A DNA stretch of 64,000 nucleotides from Bacteroidota bacterium (GCA_023622765.1 JAMNYO010000102.1:1-64000), one strand, 5' to 3'. Positions 16,765 to 25,664 are shown, numbered from the stretch's first letter. Numbers and translations are program-made. The notes: generated by a model from the letters alone, not told the origin.

Positions 16765-17134
16765 AAGAAAAAGGAAGGGGATAGATTGGCATTGAATAAA
16801 AAAAATGGTTCTATACACTGAAGTATAAAGATAAAAAGCGTATGAAACGAGCATGTAAATCATTTGCACCCATGACGAACTATTCCGTTAAGCCAAATGA
16901 GCATTGGACAAGTTCACTTGGACAAGGCCATGGCGAGGAATAGTCTAACTTTAGTGAACTATTCCGTTAAGCCAAATGAGCATTGGACAAGTTCACTTGG
17001 ACTATGCCATGGCGAGGAATAGTCTAACTTTAGTGAACTATTCCGTTAAGCCAAATGAGCATTGGACAAGTTCACTTGGACAAGGCCATGGCGAGGAATA
17101 GTCTAATTTTAATGAAAATAATAGTTTTAATCGT
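16765..17134 (+). other. 370-base gene-free region before the transporter
   Basis: No protein gene is supported here. The left part (16765-16838) is AT-rich with a small TATAC/GTATA inverted repeat. At 16839 a segment begins (CGTATGAAACGAGCATG) that is shared with the region before the murU-like gene. The rest is the triple 79-bp repeat and the roughly 30-base segment that runs into the transporter start. Confidence 0.8.
16877..17104 (+). repeat. Tandem array, three copies of a 79-bp structured repeat
   Basis: Copies begin at 16877, 16956 and 17035 with an exact 79-base period: a 70-base core plus a 9-base linker AACTTTAGT. Each core has pairing arms ACTATTCC and GGAATAGT, an inner CAAGT/ACTTG hairpin and a GCCATGGC palindrome. 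Copies 1 and 3 have the same core; copy 2 differs where ACAAGGCC becomes ACTATGCC. The last copy is followed by the same sequence into the ATG as at the murU-like gene. A closely related single copy sits at 9861. Confidence 0.95.
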
Positions 17135-18415
17135 ATGAAAAATAGCAAATATTACCCTTGGATCGTTGTCGGATTGCTCTGGGTCGTGGCCCTGCTTAAC
17201 TACCTCGACCGACAGATGCTCTCGACTTTGCAGTCGGCGATGCAACTGGACATCACGGAACTAGCCATTGCTGAGAACTTTGGCCGGGTGCTGGGCATCT
17301 TCCTACTCATCTACGGGTTAATGAGCCCCGTCGCGGGTATTATTGCCGATAGGGTGAACCGAAAATGGCTTATCGTGGGTAGCCTCTTCGTCTGGTCGGC
17401 CGTTACCTACGGCCTAGGCTACGCGCAAACCTTCCAGCAGGTCTACTGGCTACGTGCGCTCATGGGAGTGAGCGAGGCGCTTTACCTGCCTACCGGACTG
17501 GCTATGATCGCCGACTTCCATAGCTCCAAAACCCGCTCGCTGGCCATCGGCATCCATATGTCGGGCCTCTACACCGGTCAAGCCCTCGGCGGGTTCGGAG
17601 CCACCATCGCCGCGAACTACTCGTGGCACACCGTCTTCCACAGCTTCGGGATTATCGGTATCGTGTACGCCCTGATACTAATTTTCGTGCTGCACGACAA
17701 AGAGGGACACGCGGGCACCAAGACGGCTAAGCTACAACCCAAGCCGCAAGAGGCCGGTGTTAAAAAGGAGTCCCTTATAAGCTCCCTGGGGGTGGTGCTT
17801 GGCACCTTATCCTTTTGGATCCTCCTCTTTTACTTCATGGCACCCAGCTTCCCGGGGTGGGCCACGAAAAACTGGCTTCCCACGCTCTTTGCTGAGAACC
17901 TGGGCATCGAGATGGCGAAGGCGGGACCGATGGCGACCATCTCCATCGCGATCGCTTCGTTTATCGGGATACTGATTGGCGGGCCGTTATCCGACCGGTG
18001 GGTACAGAAACACATCAAGGGGAGGATTTATACCAGCGTAATCGGGCTCAGCCTCACCATACCGTCGCTCGTCCTGCTCGGGTTTGGTCACACCTACCTC
18101 GGGTTGATAGGCGCCGCGATACTCTTTGGTGTCGGCTATGGGATGTTCGACACCAACAACATGCCGATCCTCTGCCAGATTATCCCACAACGTTACCGGG
18201 CTACTTCCTACGGTATCATGAACATGATGGGGGTATTCGCCGGCTACGTGTCCACCCGGATACTAGGAAGCTCCACCGACGCGGGTAACCTGGGGGCCGA
18301 CTTCAGCAAATTGTCCTTCGTAGTGCTGGCCGCCGTGGTGCTGATGCTCCTCTTCGTGAAGCCGAAACCCGAGCTGACATACCCGGAAAGGGAGACAGCC
18401 ACAAAGGAAAAGTAA
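17135..18415 (+). CDS. MFS transporter, probable sialic acid permease
   Basis: This 426-residue membrane protein has about 12 hydrophobic segments. The first loop carries the MFS motif, seen as GIIADRVNRKWLIVG near residue 68, and NYLDRQML near residue 23 is typical of the anion:cation/sialate symporter group. It follows the tandem repeat leader and precedes the NanA lyase by 103 bases. Transport of N-acetylneuraminate across the inner membrane (NanT role) is inferred from that context. Hexuronate or other sugar-acid transporters share the same family, so the substrate is not proven. Confidence 0.82.
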   Translation: MKNSKYYPWIVVGLLWVVALLNYLDRQMLSTLQSAMQLDITELAIAENFGRVLGIFLLIYGLMSPVAGIIADRVNRKWLIVGSLFVWSAVTYGLGYAQTFQQVYWLRALMGVSEALYLPTGLAMIADFHSSKTRSLAIGIHMSGLYTGQALGGFGATIAANYSWHTVFHSFGIIGIVYALILIFVLHDKEGHAGTKTAKLQPKPQEAGVKKESLISSLGVVLGTLSFWILLFYFMAPSFPGWATKNWLPTLFAENLGIEMAKAGPMATISIAIASFIGILIGGPLSDRWVQKHIKGRIYTSVIGLSLTIPSLVLLGFGHTYLGLIGAAILFGVGYGMFDTNNMPILCQIIPQRYRATSYGIMNMMGVFAGYVSTRILGSSTDAGNLGADFSKLSFVVLAAVVLMLLFVKPKPELTYPERETATKEK

Positions 18416-18518
18416 ACGATAAACTACTAACCCAGGCTTTCAAACCTGCCTAACGCTTAAATAAAAGCTATAAGAAACACGGCAACACGCGAAAGCCGGA
18501 ATATCCATTTTAAAGGAA

Positions 18519-19445
18519 ATGAAACAGTTTGATAAAATCAAGGGGCTAATCGTCGCCCCGTTCACCCCGTTCAATAAAAAGGGCGAAGTGGACTTGGGCC
18601 CCATCGCGGATTACGCGGCTATGTTGCAAAAAAACGGCTTAATTGGTGTCTTTATTAACGGGTCATCGGGCGAGGGGTACCTGCTCACGATGGAGGAGCG
18701 GCTGAAACTGGCCGAAAAATGGATGTCGGTCGTCCCTGAAGGATTCAAGGTGATCGTGCACGTGGGAGCCACCTGCGTCAAGGAGAGCGTTCAGATGGCC
18801 CAACACGCCCAAGAGATTGGCGCGTTCGGCACTGGTGCGATGGCATCGCCCTTCCCCAAAGTGGGGCGCGTGGAAGAACTCGTGAAGTACTGCGAGGAGA
18901 TCGCATGCGGCGCACCCCGCCTTCCCTTCTACTTCTACCATATTCCCGCGCTGAATGGCGTTTACCTTCCCATGTTGCCCTTCTTAAAAGCGGCTGACGG
19001 ACGGATTTCCAACCTGGCGGGTATCAAGTACACCTTTGAGAGCCTGTACGAGTACAACCAATGCATGCTCTACGGAAACGGCAAGTACGATATGCTACAC
19101 GGGCAGGATGAAACAATCCTTTCGGCCCTCGTGATGGGTGGTGCGCAAGGCGGTATCAGTGGCACGGGCAACTACATCGGGAAATCGCTGGTGGGGGTGA
19201 TCAGCGAGTATAACAAGGGAAACATTGAAAAAGCGGTGGAGCACCAGAACTTCGCGCAGGAAGTGATCAACGTGATCGCACGCTACCGGGGCAACATCGT
19301 GGCAGGTAAACGAATCATGAAGCTCATGGGACTGGACCTAGGCGCCAACCGAACACCCTTCCAGAACATCAGTGACGATGAGGAGGCAAAGATCAAGCGC
19401 GAGCTGGAAGCGATAGACTTTTTCTCGCGGTGCAACAGGTTGTAA
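18519..19445 (+). CDS. nanA: N-acetylneuraminate lyase
   Basis: This 308-residue protein of the dihydrodipicolinate synthase family cleaves N-acetylneuraminate to pyruvate and ManNAc. The Schiff-base lysine is in LAGIKYTFESL near residue 171. The catalytic tyrosine lies in FYFYHIPALNGVYLP near 140, and that IPAL-G pattern is characteristic of sialate lyases rather than DapA. The substrate carboxylate loop is FINGSSGEGYLL near 48. It closes the sialic acid gene group, with a ribosome-binding-like AAAGGA just before the ATG. No ManNAc or GlcNAc kinase is found next to it. Confidence 0.93.
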   Translation: MKQFDKIKGLIVAPFTPFNKKGEVDLGPIADYAAMLQKNGLIGVFINGSSGEGYLLTMEERLKLAEKWMSVVPEGFKVIVHVGATCVKESVQMAQHAQEIGAFGTGAMASPFPKVGRVEELVKYCEEIACGAPRLPFYFYHIPALNGVYLPMLPFLKAADGRISNLAGIKYTFESLYEYNQCMLYGNGKYDMLHGQDETILSALVMGGAQGGISGTGNYIGKSLVGVISEYNKGNIEKAVEHQNFAQEVINVIARYRGNIVAGKRIMKLMGLDLGANRTPFQNISDDEEAKIKRELEAIDFFSRCNRL

Positions 19446-19474
19446 CCAACACGTTCATCTCAAACACGTTCTCC

Positions 19475-20629
19475 TTAATCGAACATCCGTTTGAACCTGT
19501 TGAACGCCCTTTTCTGCTCCGCCTTCGTCGGGGCAAAATTGGTAGAGTTCTTCAACTGCTTTAAGCTCTCCCGCTCCTTGTCGGTCAGGTTCTCCGGGAC
19601 GTAGACGTTCACGTGAATCAGCTGATCGCCCCGGCCGTAGCCATTGACGGGGGGGAGCCCCTTGTTGCGCAGACGCAACACCTTGCCGGGTTGGGTACCC
19701 GGTTCGATCTTCACCTTCGCCACCCCCTCAATGGTGGGTACTTCAACGGTACCCCCCAAGGCTGCCATTGGGAAACTCAGGAATAGGTTGAAGATCACGT
19801 CGTCACCGTCGCGAATCAGATCGGGGTCCTCCTCCTCTTCCACCACGACCAGCAGATCACCATTCACCCCACCCCTACGGGCAGCATTCCCCTTGCCCGA
19901 CAAGGAGAGTTGCATCCCTTCAGCCACACCGGCCGGTATTTGAATGGATATCACCTCCTCGTCACGTACGATACCCTCGCCGTTACAGTGCGCACATTTC
20001 TTCGTGATACTTTTCCCATCGCCATTACAGGTGGGGCAGGTGGAAGAGGTCTGCATCTGCCCAAGGATGGTATTCGCCACCCGTGTCACCACGCCCGATC
20101 CGTTACAAGTGGGGCAAGTAGAAACGGAGTTGCCCCCCTCGGAACCGTTCCCGTTGCAGTGACTGCAGGAGATGTACTTCTTGACCTTGATCTTTTTCTC
20201 AACACCGTACAGAATCTCTTTCAGTGTCAACTTTACTTTCACCCGTAGGTCGGAGCCGCGGCTCGTCCTCCTGCCCCGTTGGGTGCCTCCAAAACCACCG
20301 AACCCTCCAAAGCCACCAAAATGACCCCCGAAAATATCACCGAATTGAGAAAATATATCCTCCATGGACATGCCACCGCTGAACCCGCCGGAAGCGGATC
20401 CACTCATGCCGGCATGCCCAAACTGGTCGTACCTCGCACGCTTATTCTCATCGCTCAACACCTCGTATGCCTCGGCCGCCTCCTTAAACTTCTCCTCGGC
20501 CTCTTTGTTCCCCGGGTTCTTATCCGGGTGGTATTGAAGGGCCTTTTGCCTGTAAGCCTTTTTTATCTCCTCGGCCGTGGCACTTTTGGGCACATCGAGC
20601 ACATCGTAATAATCTCTTTTCGTTGCCAT
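19475..20629 (-). CDS. dnaJ: Chaperone DnaJ
   Basis: This 384-residue co-chaperone has all DnaJ parts. The J domain with the HPD motif (YHPDKNPG) falls near residue 34. A Gly/Phe-rich linker covers about 75-120. Four zinc-binding CxxCxGxG repeats ([32 protein letters not shown]) lie at about 155-225, followed by C-terminal substrate-binding domains. It stimulates DnaK ATPase activity and holds unfolded proteins. It starts 1 base after the grpE stop, so the two are co-transcribed. dnaK is not in the window. Confidence 0.98.
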   Translation of the reverse strand: MATKRDYYDVLDVPKSATAEEIKKAYRQKALQYHPDKNPGNKEAEEKFKEAAEAYEVLSDENKRARYDQFGHAGMSGSASGGFSGGMSMEDIFSQFGDIFGGHFGGFGGFGGFGGTQRGRRTSRGSDLRVKVKLTLKEILYGVEKKIKVKKYISCSHCNGNGSEGGNSVSTCPTCNGSGVVTRVANTILGQMQTSSTCPTCNGDGKSITKKCAHCNGEGIVRDEEVISIQIPAGVAEGMQLSLSGKGNAARRGGVNGDLLVVVEEEEDPDLIRDGDDVIFNLFLSFPMAALGGTVEVPTIEGVAKVKIEPGTQPGKVLRLRNKGLPPVNGYGRGDQLIHVNVYVPENLTDKERESLKQLKNSTNFAPTKAEQKRAFNRFKRMFD

Positions 20630-20630
20630 C

Positions 20631-21362
20631 TTACTCTCCCACGATTACTTTCGGGTAACGGATGATCTTGTCGTTCAACGCATACCCCTTTTGGATACAG
20701 TCGACCACCTTCCCCTTTTGCTCCTCGTCCTCCACCGGGATGGTCGTGACCGCCTCGAAGCGATCCGCGTCGAACGGTTGTCCCACCGCCTCTATCTCGT
20801 TCACCCCATGCTGTTTCAGGAAATTGATGAACTTGGAATGGATCAGCTCGATGCCCTCTAACACAGCCTCTTTATCCTCCGCTCGTTGCAGCGACTCTAG
20901 GGCCCGCTCAAAATCATCCACCAGGGAGATGATGCCGATCAGCACCCGCTCCCCACCATTTTTTATCAACTCAGCTTTCTCTTTTAAGGTGCGTTTCCTG
21001 AAGTTATCGTACTCCGCATGCAGGCGCAGGTAGCTATCGTTCAGCTCCTCATGCTTCTGCTGGAGGTTTTCCAACTCCTCCTCTACGCTAGGCTTACCTT
21101 TCTCGCTCGCCTCGTCTTTACCCGAACACGGGGTTTCTTGTCTCACGTCCAGTCCTTCCACGGGTATCGTGCCGTCACCCTTAGCTGCTTTCCTTTTGGG
21201 CTCTCCCTTGGGTTGATCACCTGTCAAAATGTCCACTTTATTATCCATAACATTTTCAGGCTGTTCCTTTCTTGCCTTTTTGTCCACTCCCTCAATCCCC
21301 ACCTTGGGGTTTACCGTATCTTTTTTCTTTTGACTCATATGCATGTTCATAGGATTATCCAT
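20631..21362 (-). CDS. grpE: Nucleotide exchange factor GrpE
   Basis: The conserved GrpE region covers about residues 90-243, with a coiled-coil helix ([20 protein letters not shown]) and the signature [20 protein letters not shown] near 190. It ends in a beta-rich wing ([17 protein letters not shown]). It releases ADP from DnaK and partners the adjacent DnaJ. The first 90 or so residues are a charged, low-complexity extension longer than in most GrpE proteins. Internal methionines near residues 5, 7 and 9 leave the exact start open by a few codons. No CIRCE element was seen upstream. Confidence 0.95.
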   Translation of the reverse strand: MDNPMNMHMSQKKKDTVNPKVGIEGVDKKARKEQPENVMDNKVDILTGDQPKGEPKRKAAKGDGTIPVEGLDVRQETPCSGKDEASEKGKPSVEEELENLQQKHEELNDSYLRLHAEYDNFRKRTLKEKAELIKNGGERVLIGIISLVDDFERALESLQRAEDKEAVLEGIELIHSKFINFLKQHGVNEIEAVGQPFDADRFEAVTTIPVEDEEQKGKVVDCIQKGYALNDKIIRYPKVIVGE

Positions 21363-21458
21363 CGGTATTTATTGCAAAAAGTTTGCCAAAGGGGTCGGCA
21401 AAACGAAATCGATACTCGAAATAGAAAAAGGTGATGCGCTTTAAGAAACTAATTTAGC

Positions 21459-21995
21459 TCAAAGGAACAGCTCGCACCACTCATCAAACACCTTCACCTG
21501 GTGCCACCCGTGCCGTTTAAGCCCCAGCCTGATCTTCTTGATAGGCTTCTCCTTGCCTGGGGTCGATTTGGAATAAAATTTATCAGCGAAACAGATGATC
21601 TTCTCCTCCAAGCTTTGCGGCCGCATATCCCGGTGAGGTATCGGCAACTTCCTTTGAATAATGCTTTCGAGGCTAAGGCCGGTTCCCGTGTGCCGTTCGC
21701 ACACCAAGCCGTGCTTGGGGTATCCTTCGGCGGTGAGCAACTCCTGCCCCAGGTAACCATGGCAAATATAGGGATACCGCCCTTTACAACCTATATGGGG
21801 TGCACGTGTCAAGTAGATGCCGATATCATGTAGCAAGGCTGCCTCCTCGATAAATCGGGTATCCACGGCTAACTCCGGGTGATTCTGAACGATGGAAAGG
21901 GCCTTGTTCGTCACGTCGGTCGCATGCGACATGAAGATGTCGTACAGCCTGGTACCCCTCGTGTAATGTTTATCGATGATCGCCTGTACATCCAT
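21459..21995 (-). CDS. HD-domain phosphohydrolase-like protein
   Basis: This 178-residue protein carries an HD metal-binding domain. The HD pair is in EEAALLHDIGIYLTRAPH near residue 50, with a first conserved His in IFMSHATDVTNKAL near 24. Further His residues (CHGYLGQELL, CERHTGTG) lie at about 78 and 100. HD proteins hydrolyse phosphomonoesters or nucleotides, and the substrate here is not known. It lies 12 bases after oxyR on the same strand and is probably co-transcribed. A stress-related function by association is speculation. Confidence 0.8.
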   Translation of the reverse strand: MDVQAIIDKHYTRGTRLYDIFMSHATDVTNKALSIVQNHPELAVDTRFIEEAALLHDIGIYLTRAPHIGCKGRYPYICHGYLGQELLTAEGYPKHGLVCERHTGTGLSLESIIQRKLPIPHRDMRPQSLEEKIICFADKFYSKSTPGKEKPIKKIRLGLKRHGWHQVKVFDEWCELFL

Positions 21996-22007
21996 GTGCG
22001 CTGCTCT

Positions 22008-22952
22008 CTACAGGGGGACGACGTATTTCTTCATAGCCTCATCTTGCAGCGACTTGGGTACCGCCGCTTTCACCTCGTCCACGATGATATCAATCAGCCG
22101 CTCCCTGAAATATTCTTTCCGGGTGATCAAGCTGATCTCTCGAACGGGTGTACTGTTCTTGAAGGGGCGCACGTTCTTCTTTTGAGCCTCACTCAGGTTG
22201 GACAGCGCCATCTCGGGAATCACCGTGATCCCATCATTTTGATCCACGATATGGATAAGGGTATTGATGCTACCTGCCTCGTACGAGAAAATAGAAGAGT
22301 CCTTTCCGCGATGTCCCCTCTGGTTACAGAGGTGCAGTATCTGTGTGCGGAAGCAGTGCACTTCGTCAAGTAACCACATCCTGACGGTGGAGAGATCACG
22401 CTCTTCCAGGGCCGTTTTGGCGTATAGGCTTCTCTCCATGGGCGAGACATACGCGAAGAAACGCTCGTAGTAGAGGGGGCGCTCCTTGATGCCGGGTTCC
22501 TTGAGCGGCGTGGCCAAGATGGCCCCATCCAGGGAGTCGTTGGAGAGCCCCTTCAGTATTTGATCGGTAGTCAACTCGGAGATCACAATCCGGACATCGA
22601 GATTTCTCTCCCGGTGAACCTGCATGAGGTTGGCCAACAGGTAAGGAGCCACCGTGGGGATAATCCCCAACCGAAACACCCCTTTCACGATGCCCTTCTC
22701 CTCGTGGACGATCTCCGTTATCCGGTTGACCTGTGCCACCGCCACCCGCGCCTGATCAATGATGCGCCGACCAATCTCGGTGGGCTGTACCGGCAGTTGC
22801 GAGCGGTCGAATATCTTCACGTCCAACTCCTCTTCCAGTTTTTGAATCATCATACTCAGCGTGGGCTGTGTCACGAACGACGCTTCCGCCGCCTTCGAGA
22901 AGTGACGATAGTTGTCCACGGCGATAATGTACTCCAGCTGTTGAATATTCAT
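22008..22952 (-). CDS. oxyR: Peroxide-responsive LysR-type regulator OxyR
   Basis: This 314-residue protein has the LysR helix-turn-helix near residues 18-37 (FSKAAEASFVTQPTLSMMIQ) and a periplasmic-binding-like effector domain. The redox pair of OxyR is visible in VHCFRTQILHLC. The two cysteines, about residues 201 and 210, are separated by eight residues as in E. coli OxyR Cys199/Cys208. It should switch on peroxide-defence genes when the disulfide forms, protecting this presumably anaerobic organism from oxygen. It lies 23 bases after the YggS-like gene. Confidence 0.93.
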   Translation of the reverse strand: MNIQQLEYIIAVDNYRHFSKAAEASFVTQPTLSMMIQKLEEELDVKIFDRSQLPVQPTEIGRRIIDQARVAVAQVNRITEIVHEEKGIVKGVFRLGIIPTVAPYLLANLMQVHRERNLDVRIVISELTTDQILKGLSNDSLDGAILATPLKEPGIKERPLYYERFFAYVSPMERSLYAKTALEERDLSTVRMWLLDEVHCFRTQILHLCNQRGHRGKDSSIFSYEAGSINTLIHIVDQNDGITVIPEMALSNLSEAQKKNVRPFKNSTPVREISLITRKEYFRERLIDIIVDEVKAAVPKSLQDEAMKKYVVPL

Positions 22953-22975
22953 GAGATGACCTTTTACTTGATGGA

Positions 22976-23641
22976 TTAACCCCTCGAGCCGAACAGCACG
23001 GTACCTAGCCGCACCATCGTGCTTCCCTCCTCGATTGCAATCGGATGGTCGTCCGACATCCCCATGGAGACCTCTTTAAACGCGGGGGCATCTTGGAAAT
23101 AGTTCGCTTTCCACTCGTCGAAGAGCGATTTCAGTTGTCGAAACTCTGCCCTCACCTTTTCCCTATCCTCGGTAAAGGTAGCCATACCCATCACCCCTAC
23201 CAGTTGCACGTTGGGGTAGTTGCGCCACCTTCCCTCGGCGAGGAATTTACGGCACTCGTCAGGGTGGAAACCCGATTTACTCTCCTCTTCGGCGATATGC
23301 ACCTGTAGTAGGCACGAGATTACCCGGTTGTTCGCCGCCGCCTGCTTGTCGATCTCCCGCATCAGCCGCTCGCTGCTCACGCTATGAATAAGCGATATAA
23401 AGGGTGCTATCTGCCTCACCTTGTTGCGTTGCAATTGGCCAACGAAATGCCACTCGATGTCCGCGGGCAGCTCCTCCTGCTTGGGCAGTAACTCCTGTAC
23501 CCGGTTTTCGCCAAAGATTCGCTGGCCCGCCTCGTACGCCTGCATGATATCCTCCACGGGGTGAAACTTGGATACCGCCACCACCTTCACCCCGGTGGGG
23601 ATGCTGTTTCTCAACGCGTTCACCCGAGATGCTATAGTCAT
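22976..23641 (-). CDS. YggS-family pyridoxal-5'-phosphate-binding protein
   Basis: This 221-residue single-domain TIM barrel resembles the N-terminal half of alanine racemase. The PLP-binding lysine is in VAVSKFHPVEDI near residue 25. The family signature is seen in GENRVQELLPKQ near 45 and WHFVGQLQRNK near 63, and the phosphate-binding SMGMSDDHPIAIEEGSTMVR is near 195. It is thought to keep PLP homeostasis. Its start codon overlaps the stop of the DUF4494 gene by 4 bases, so the two are translationally coupled. Confidence 0.95.
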   Translation of the reverse strand: MTIASRVNALRNSIPTGVKVVAVSKFHPVEDIMQAYEAGQRIFGENRVQELLPKQEELPADIEWHFVGQLQRNKVRQIAPFISLIHSVSSERLMREIDKQAAANNRVISCLLQVHIAEEESKSGFHPDECRKFLAEGRWRNYPNVQLVGVMGMATFTEDREKVRAEFRQLKSLFDEWKANYFQDAPAFKEVSMGMSDDHPIAIEEGSTMVRLGTVLFGSRG

Positions 23642-24075
23642 ACCTTTTTCTCCGAATAAGGGAAAACATCAATAATGGCCGTCTCCGTTACCGCAACAAT
23701 CGCGTAATCAATCATCGTTTTCTTCATCTCCGTCTCCACGATCTCAACCACCTCCTTCAAGGTAGAAGCCTGCACAAGCATGTAGACGGGCGTTTTCTTC
23801 TCAGTCCCACTTTTCTCGTCGAGCGTGATGAAGTGAAGCTTAGCGCGGTAGTAACGATCGCCGCTATCGTTAAAGAACGACTCCGCGTACTTCACCCGCT
23901 TAATATCGGAAACCGAAAATTCGCCAGAGATAAAGGGTCTCATCTCCTCTATAATCCTCGCCTCCGCCTCGGTGAACGAGAGTGCATCGACCAAATAGGG
24001 TTCCGTCACGCTCTTCTGCATGCCGGTCTCCATTATCTTATCATACTTAACTTTACATTCAAACCAATGGTACAT
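23638..24075 (-). CDS. DUF4494 family protein
   Basis: This 145-residue protein begins MYHWFECKVKYDKIMETG and matches the DUF4494 family, which is common in Bacteroidetes beside YggS genes. It shows alternating strands and helices with a C-terminal half rich in Val/Ile (MIDYAIVAVTETAIIDVFPY). No signal peptide, metal site or known catalytic motif is visible. The 4-base overlap with the YggS-like gene suggests a shared job, but the function is unknown. A promoter-like TATTTTTG element lies about 90 bases upstream. Confidence 0.85.
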   Translation of the reverse strand: MYHWFECKVKYDKIMETGMQKSVTEPYLVDALSFTEAEARIIEEMRPFISGEFSVSDIKRVKYAESFFNDSGDRYYRAKLHFITLDEKSGTEKKTPVYMLVQASTLKEVVEIVETEMKKTMIDYAIVAVTETAIIDVFPYSEKKV

Positions 24076-24163
24076 ATCGTATGAATTTATTCCACACCGT
24101 TGGGTGCATTTAATTTGTTTTGTAGCGCAATTATCTTGGGGTATAGTGTCCCCATACGAAAGG

Positions 24164-24171
24164 CAAAAATA
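24164..24171 (-). promoter_or_regulatory. -7 element before DUF4494-yggS-oxyR-HD
   Basis: TATTTTTG on the minus strand is an exact TAnnTTTG match about 90 bases before the DUF4494 start. It could drive the whole four-gene run. Confidence 0.45.
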
Positions 24172-24216
24172 GATGAAATAACAGCTTTTTCCAAGTGCCC
24201 GGGATAAAAAGTCGGG

Positions 24217-24279
24217 CTACAAGTCGAACTTCTTGTGGTAGGCAACCAGCATCCATTCCCGTGCAAACAGGGAAAACAT
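24217..24279 (-). pseudogene. Remnant resembling the 3' end of the neighbouring Ntn-hydrolase gene
   Basis: Directly after the stop codon of the Ntn hydrolase, one frame encodes a short tail ending AYHKKFDL-stop. The intact gene ends AYRELFDL-stop, and the last nucleotides (CTACAAGTCGAAC against TTACAAGTCGAAC on the plus strand) are nearly the same. Seven of 19 aligned residues are identical. It looks like the surviving 3' end of a tandem duplicate. Confidence 0.5.
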
Positions 24280-24281
24280 CG

Positions 24282-25526
24282 TTACAAGTCGAACAACTCC
24301 CGGTAGGCATCCATCACGAACCGATCCACCTCCAAGTAGAAGCTTTGGATAGCCGCAGCATCCCAACTGCCGTCACCCCACTGTTTCATGGCGGCCCGGG
24401 AGCGTTTGAACAACTCCTCTTCCACGGGGGCCAGCCGCTGCATGATGCCACTGTTATCGGGATGGTATAGCGCTGCCCAGTTGAAGTAACGGCGGCCGCT
24501 TCCCCTCGTGATCGGGAAGACCTGGCGTTTCAGAGCAACCACTTTCTCGCACAGTGGAGCGTTCTCGCTCTCCTCACCTTTTAGCAACATCGGGGGCAAA
24601 GCGTTCCCCCCCTTTACCCACGCGGGCACGGCCACCGAGCATGGGGGGAACCCCAACGCCGTCCACATGGTCGTATGTTCCGCCGGCTCCCCCTCCCTCA
24701 CTCCCTGAAAGACCACCGACGCGGAAGAGCTGGAGCGGGAAATGTAATCCTGGTCAATCGCGTAGCCGGTAGCCCCCGGGGCGTTAAAGTCGTAATCCCT
24801 CAAATCGCTTCCTAACAACGAGTGATAATACGAGCGGGAGGCGAAAGTGAAGATCCACTCGGGCGTGAACGTGGAGCGATCCCTTTGTCGGGAAAAGAGG
24901 TACTGTGCCGTTTCGTGGCGGATGTAGCCCATCCCCTCATCCATGTAACCCGAATAGGAGAAATTGGTGCGAATCAGGTAACCGTGAGGCGCCTGCATCG
25001 GATCGTTCGCATCCGCCTTGAGGTAACCGAAGTTGTTGGTCTCGTAGTAGGCTGCCCCGCCTTGTGCATCGATCACGGCAAAGTTAACCTCCACCTTCAT
25101 TGGCCGGGACAAGGTATCCAAAAAATGCTCGAAGTCGCCCAACGAGCTGCAACGCTCCAACGCCATGCGCATCATGATGCCCTCGAAGTCCTTCTCTACC
25201 GTCTCATCTTCCTTGTCCCGAATATTGTAAGAAGCCGTGTTCATGATGCAAAAACCGGTGCTGTTTGTCCCTGCCCACACCTCGTTGTTACAACTATCGT
25301 TGCTATTCACCAAACCAATATAGGGATACTTGCCCACATCACTGTATACCAGTCTGTTTTGTTCCGCATTCGTATCCCGGTGCTTCCACATCAGAGGCTT
25401 CCCATCGGCGGTCGCCTTCCCCGTGATGATCGCCGAGGTGCAGGCCTGTGCCTCGAAGCTGTTTAAAAGCAGCAGCGCAGCCACCAGCAACATCGCCACT
25501 CGCCCTATAGATAAAGCTGTCTTCAT
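24282..25526 (-). CDS. Secreted N-terminal-nucleophile hydrolase (C45/C69-like)
   Basis: This 414-residue protein has a signal peptide (residues 1-28) ending NSFEAQA, immediately followed by CTSAIITGKATADGKPLMWK. A cysteine exposed by signal cleavage is the nucleophile pattern of Ntn hydrolases. The following GKPLMWKHRDT and the later AGTNSTGFCIMNTASYN (near 85) match the acyltransferase/aminoacylase and dipeptidase-like C45/C69 group. It should act in the periplasm or outside, hydrolysing an amide such as an N-acyl amino acid or peptide. The true substrate is unknown. A promoter element TACCTTTG lies about 30 bases upstream. Confidence 0.82.
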   Translation of the reverse strand: MKTALSIGRVAMLLVAALLLLNSFEAQACTSAIITGKATADGKPLMWKHRDTNAEQNRLVYSDVGKYPYIGLVNSNDSCNNEVWAGTNSTGFCIMNTASYNIRDKEDETVEKDFEGIMMRMALERCSSLGDFEHFLDTLSRPMKVEVNFAVIDAQGGAAYYETNNFGYLKADANDPMQAPHGYLIRTNFSYSGYMDEGMGYIRHETAQYLFSRQRDRSTFTPEWIFTFASRSYYHSLLGSDLRDYDFNAPGATGYAIDQDYISRSSSSASVVFQGVREGEPAEHTTMWTALGFPPCSVAVPAWVKGGNALPPMLLKGEESENAPLCEKVVALKRQVFPITRGSGRRYFNWAALYHPDNSGIMQRLAPVEEELFKRSRAAMKQWGDGSWDAAAIQSFYLEVDRFVMDAYRELFDL

Positions 25527-25553
25527 TTCTTTTCTTTAATCATTCCAATGAAA

Positions 25554-25561
25554 CAAAGGTA
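25554..25561 (-). promoter_or_regulatory. -7 element of the Ntn-hydrolase gene
   Basis: TACCTTTG on the minus strand is an exact TAnnTTTG match, about 28 bases before the start codon. Confidence 0.5.
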
Positions 25562-25656
25562 AGAAAAAAAGGACGTCAACACTTAACTTCAACGTAGAAG
25601 AGTCATCCCCGAGGCTGTTTTTACCGCGATTCCTCCAAACAGTCGCAAAAAATTGA

Positions 25657-25664
25657 TATTTTTG
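25657..25664 (+). promoter_or_regulatory. -7 element of the DUF554 gene
   Basis: TATTTTTG is an exact TAnnTTTG match 17 bases before the ATG at 25682. It rules out a much earlier start. Confidence 0.5.

Noticed and set aside
9861..17104. CRISPR array as an explanation for the regular repeats
   Set aside because: The period is 79 bases with only a 9-base constant linker; there are no variable spacers and no cas genes.
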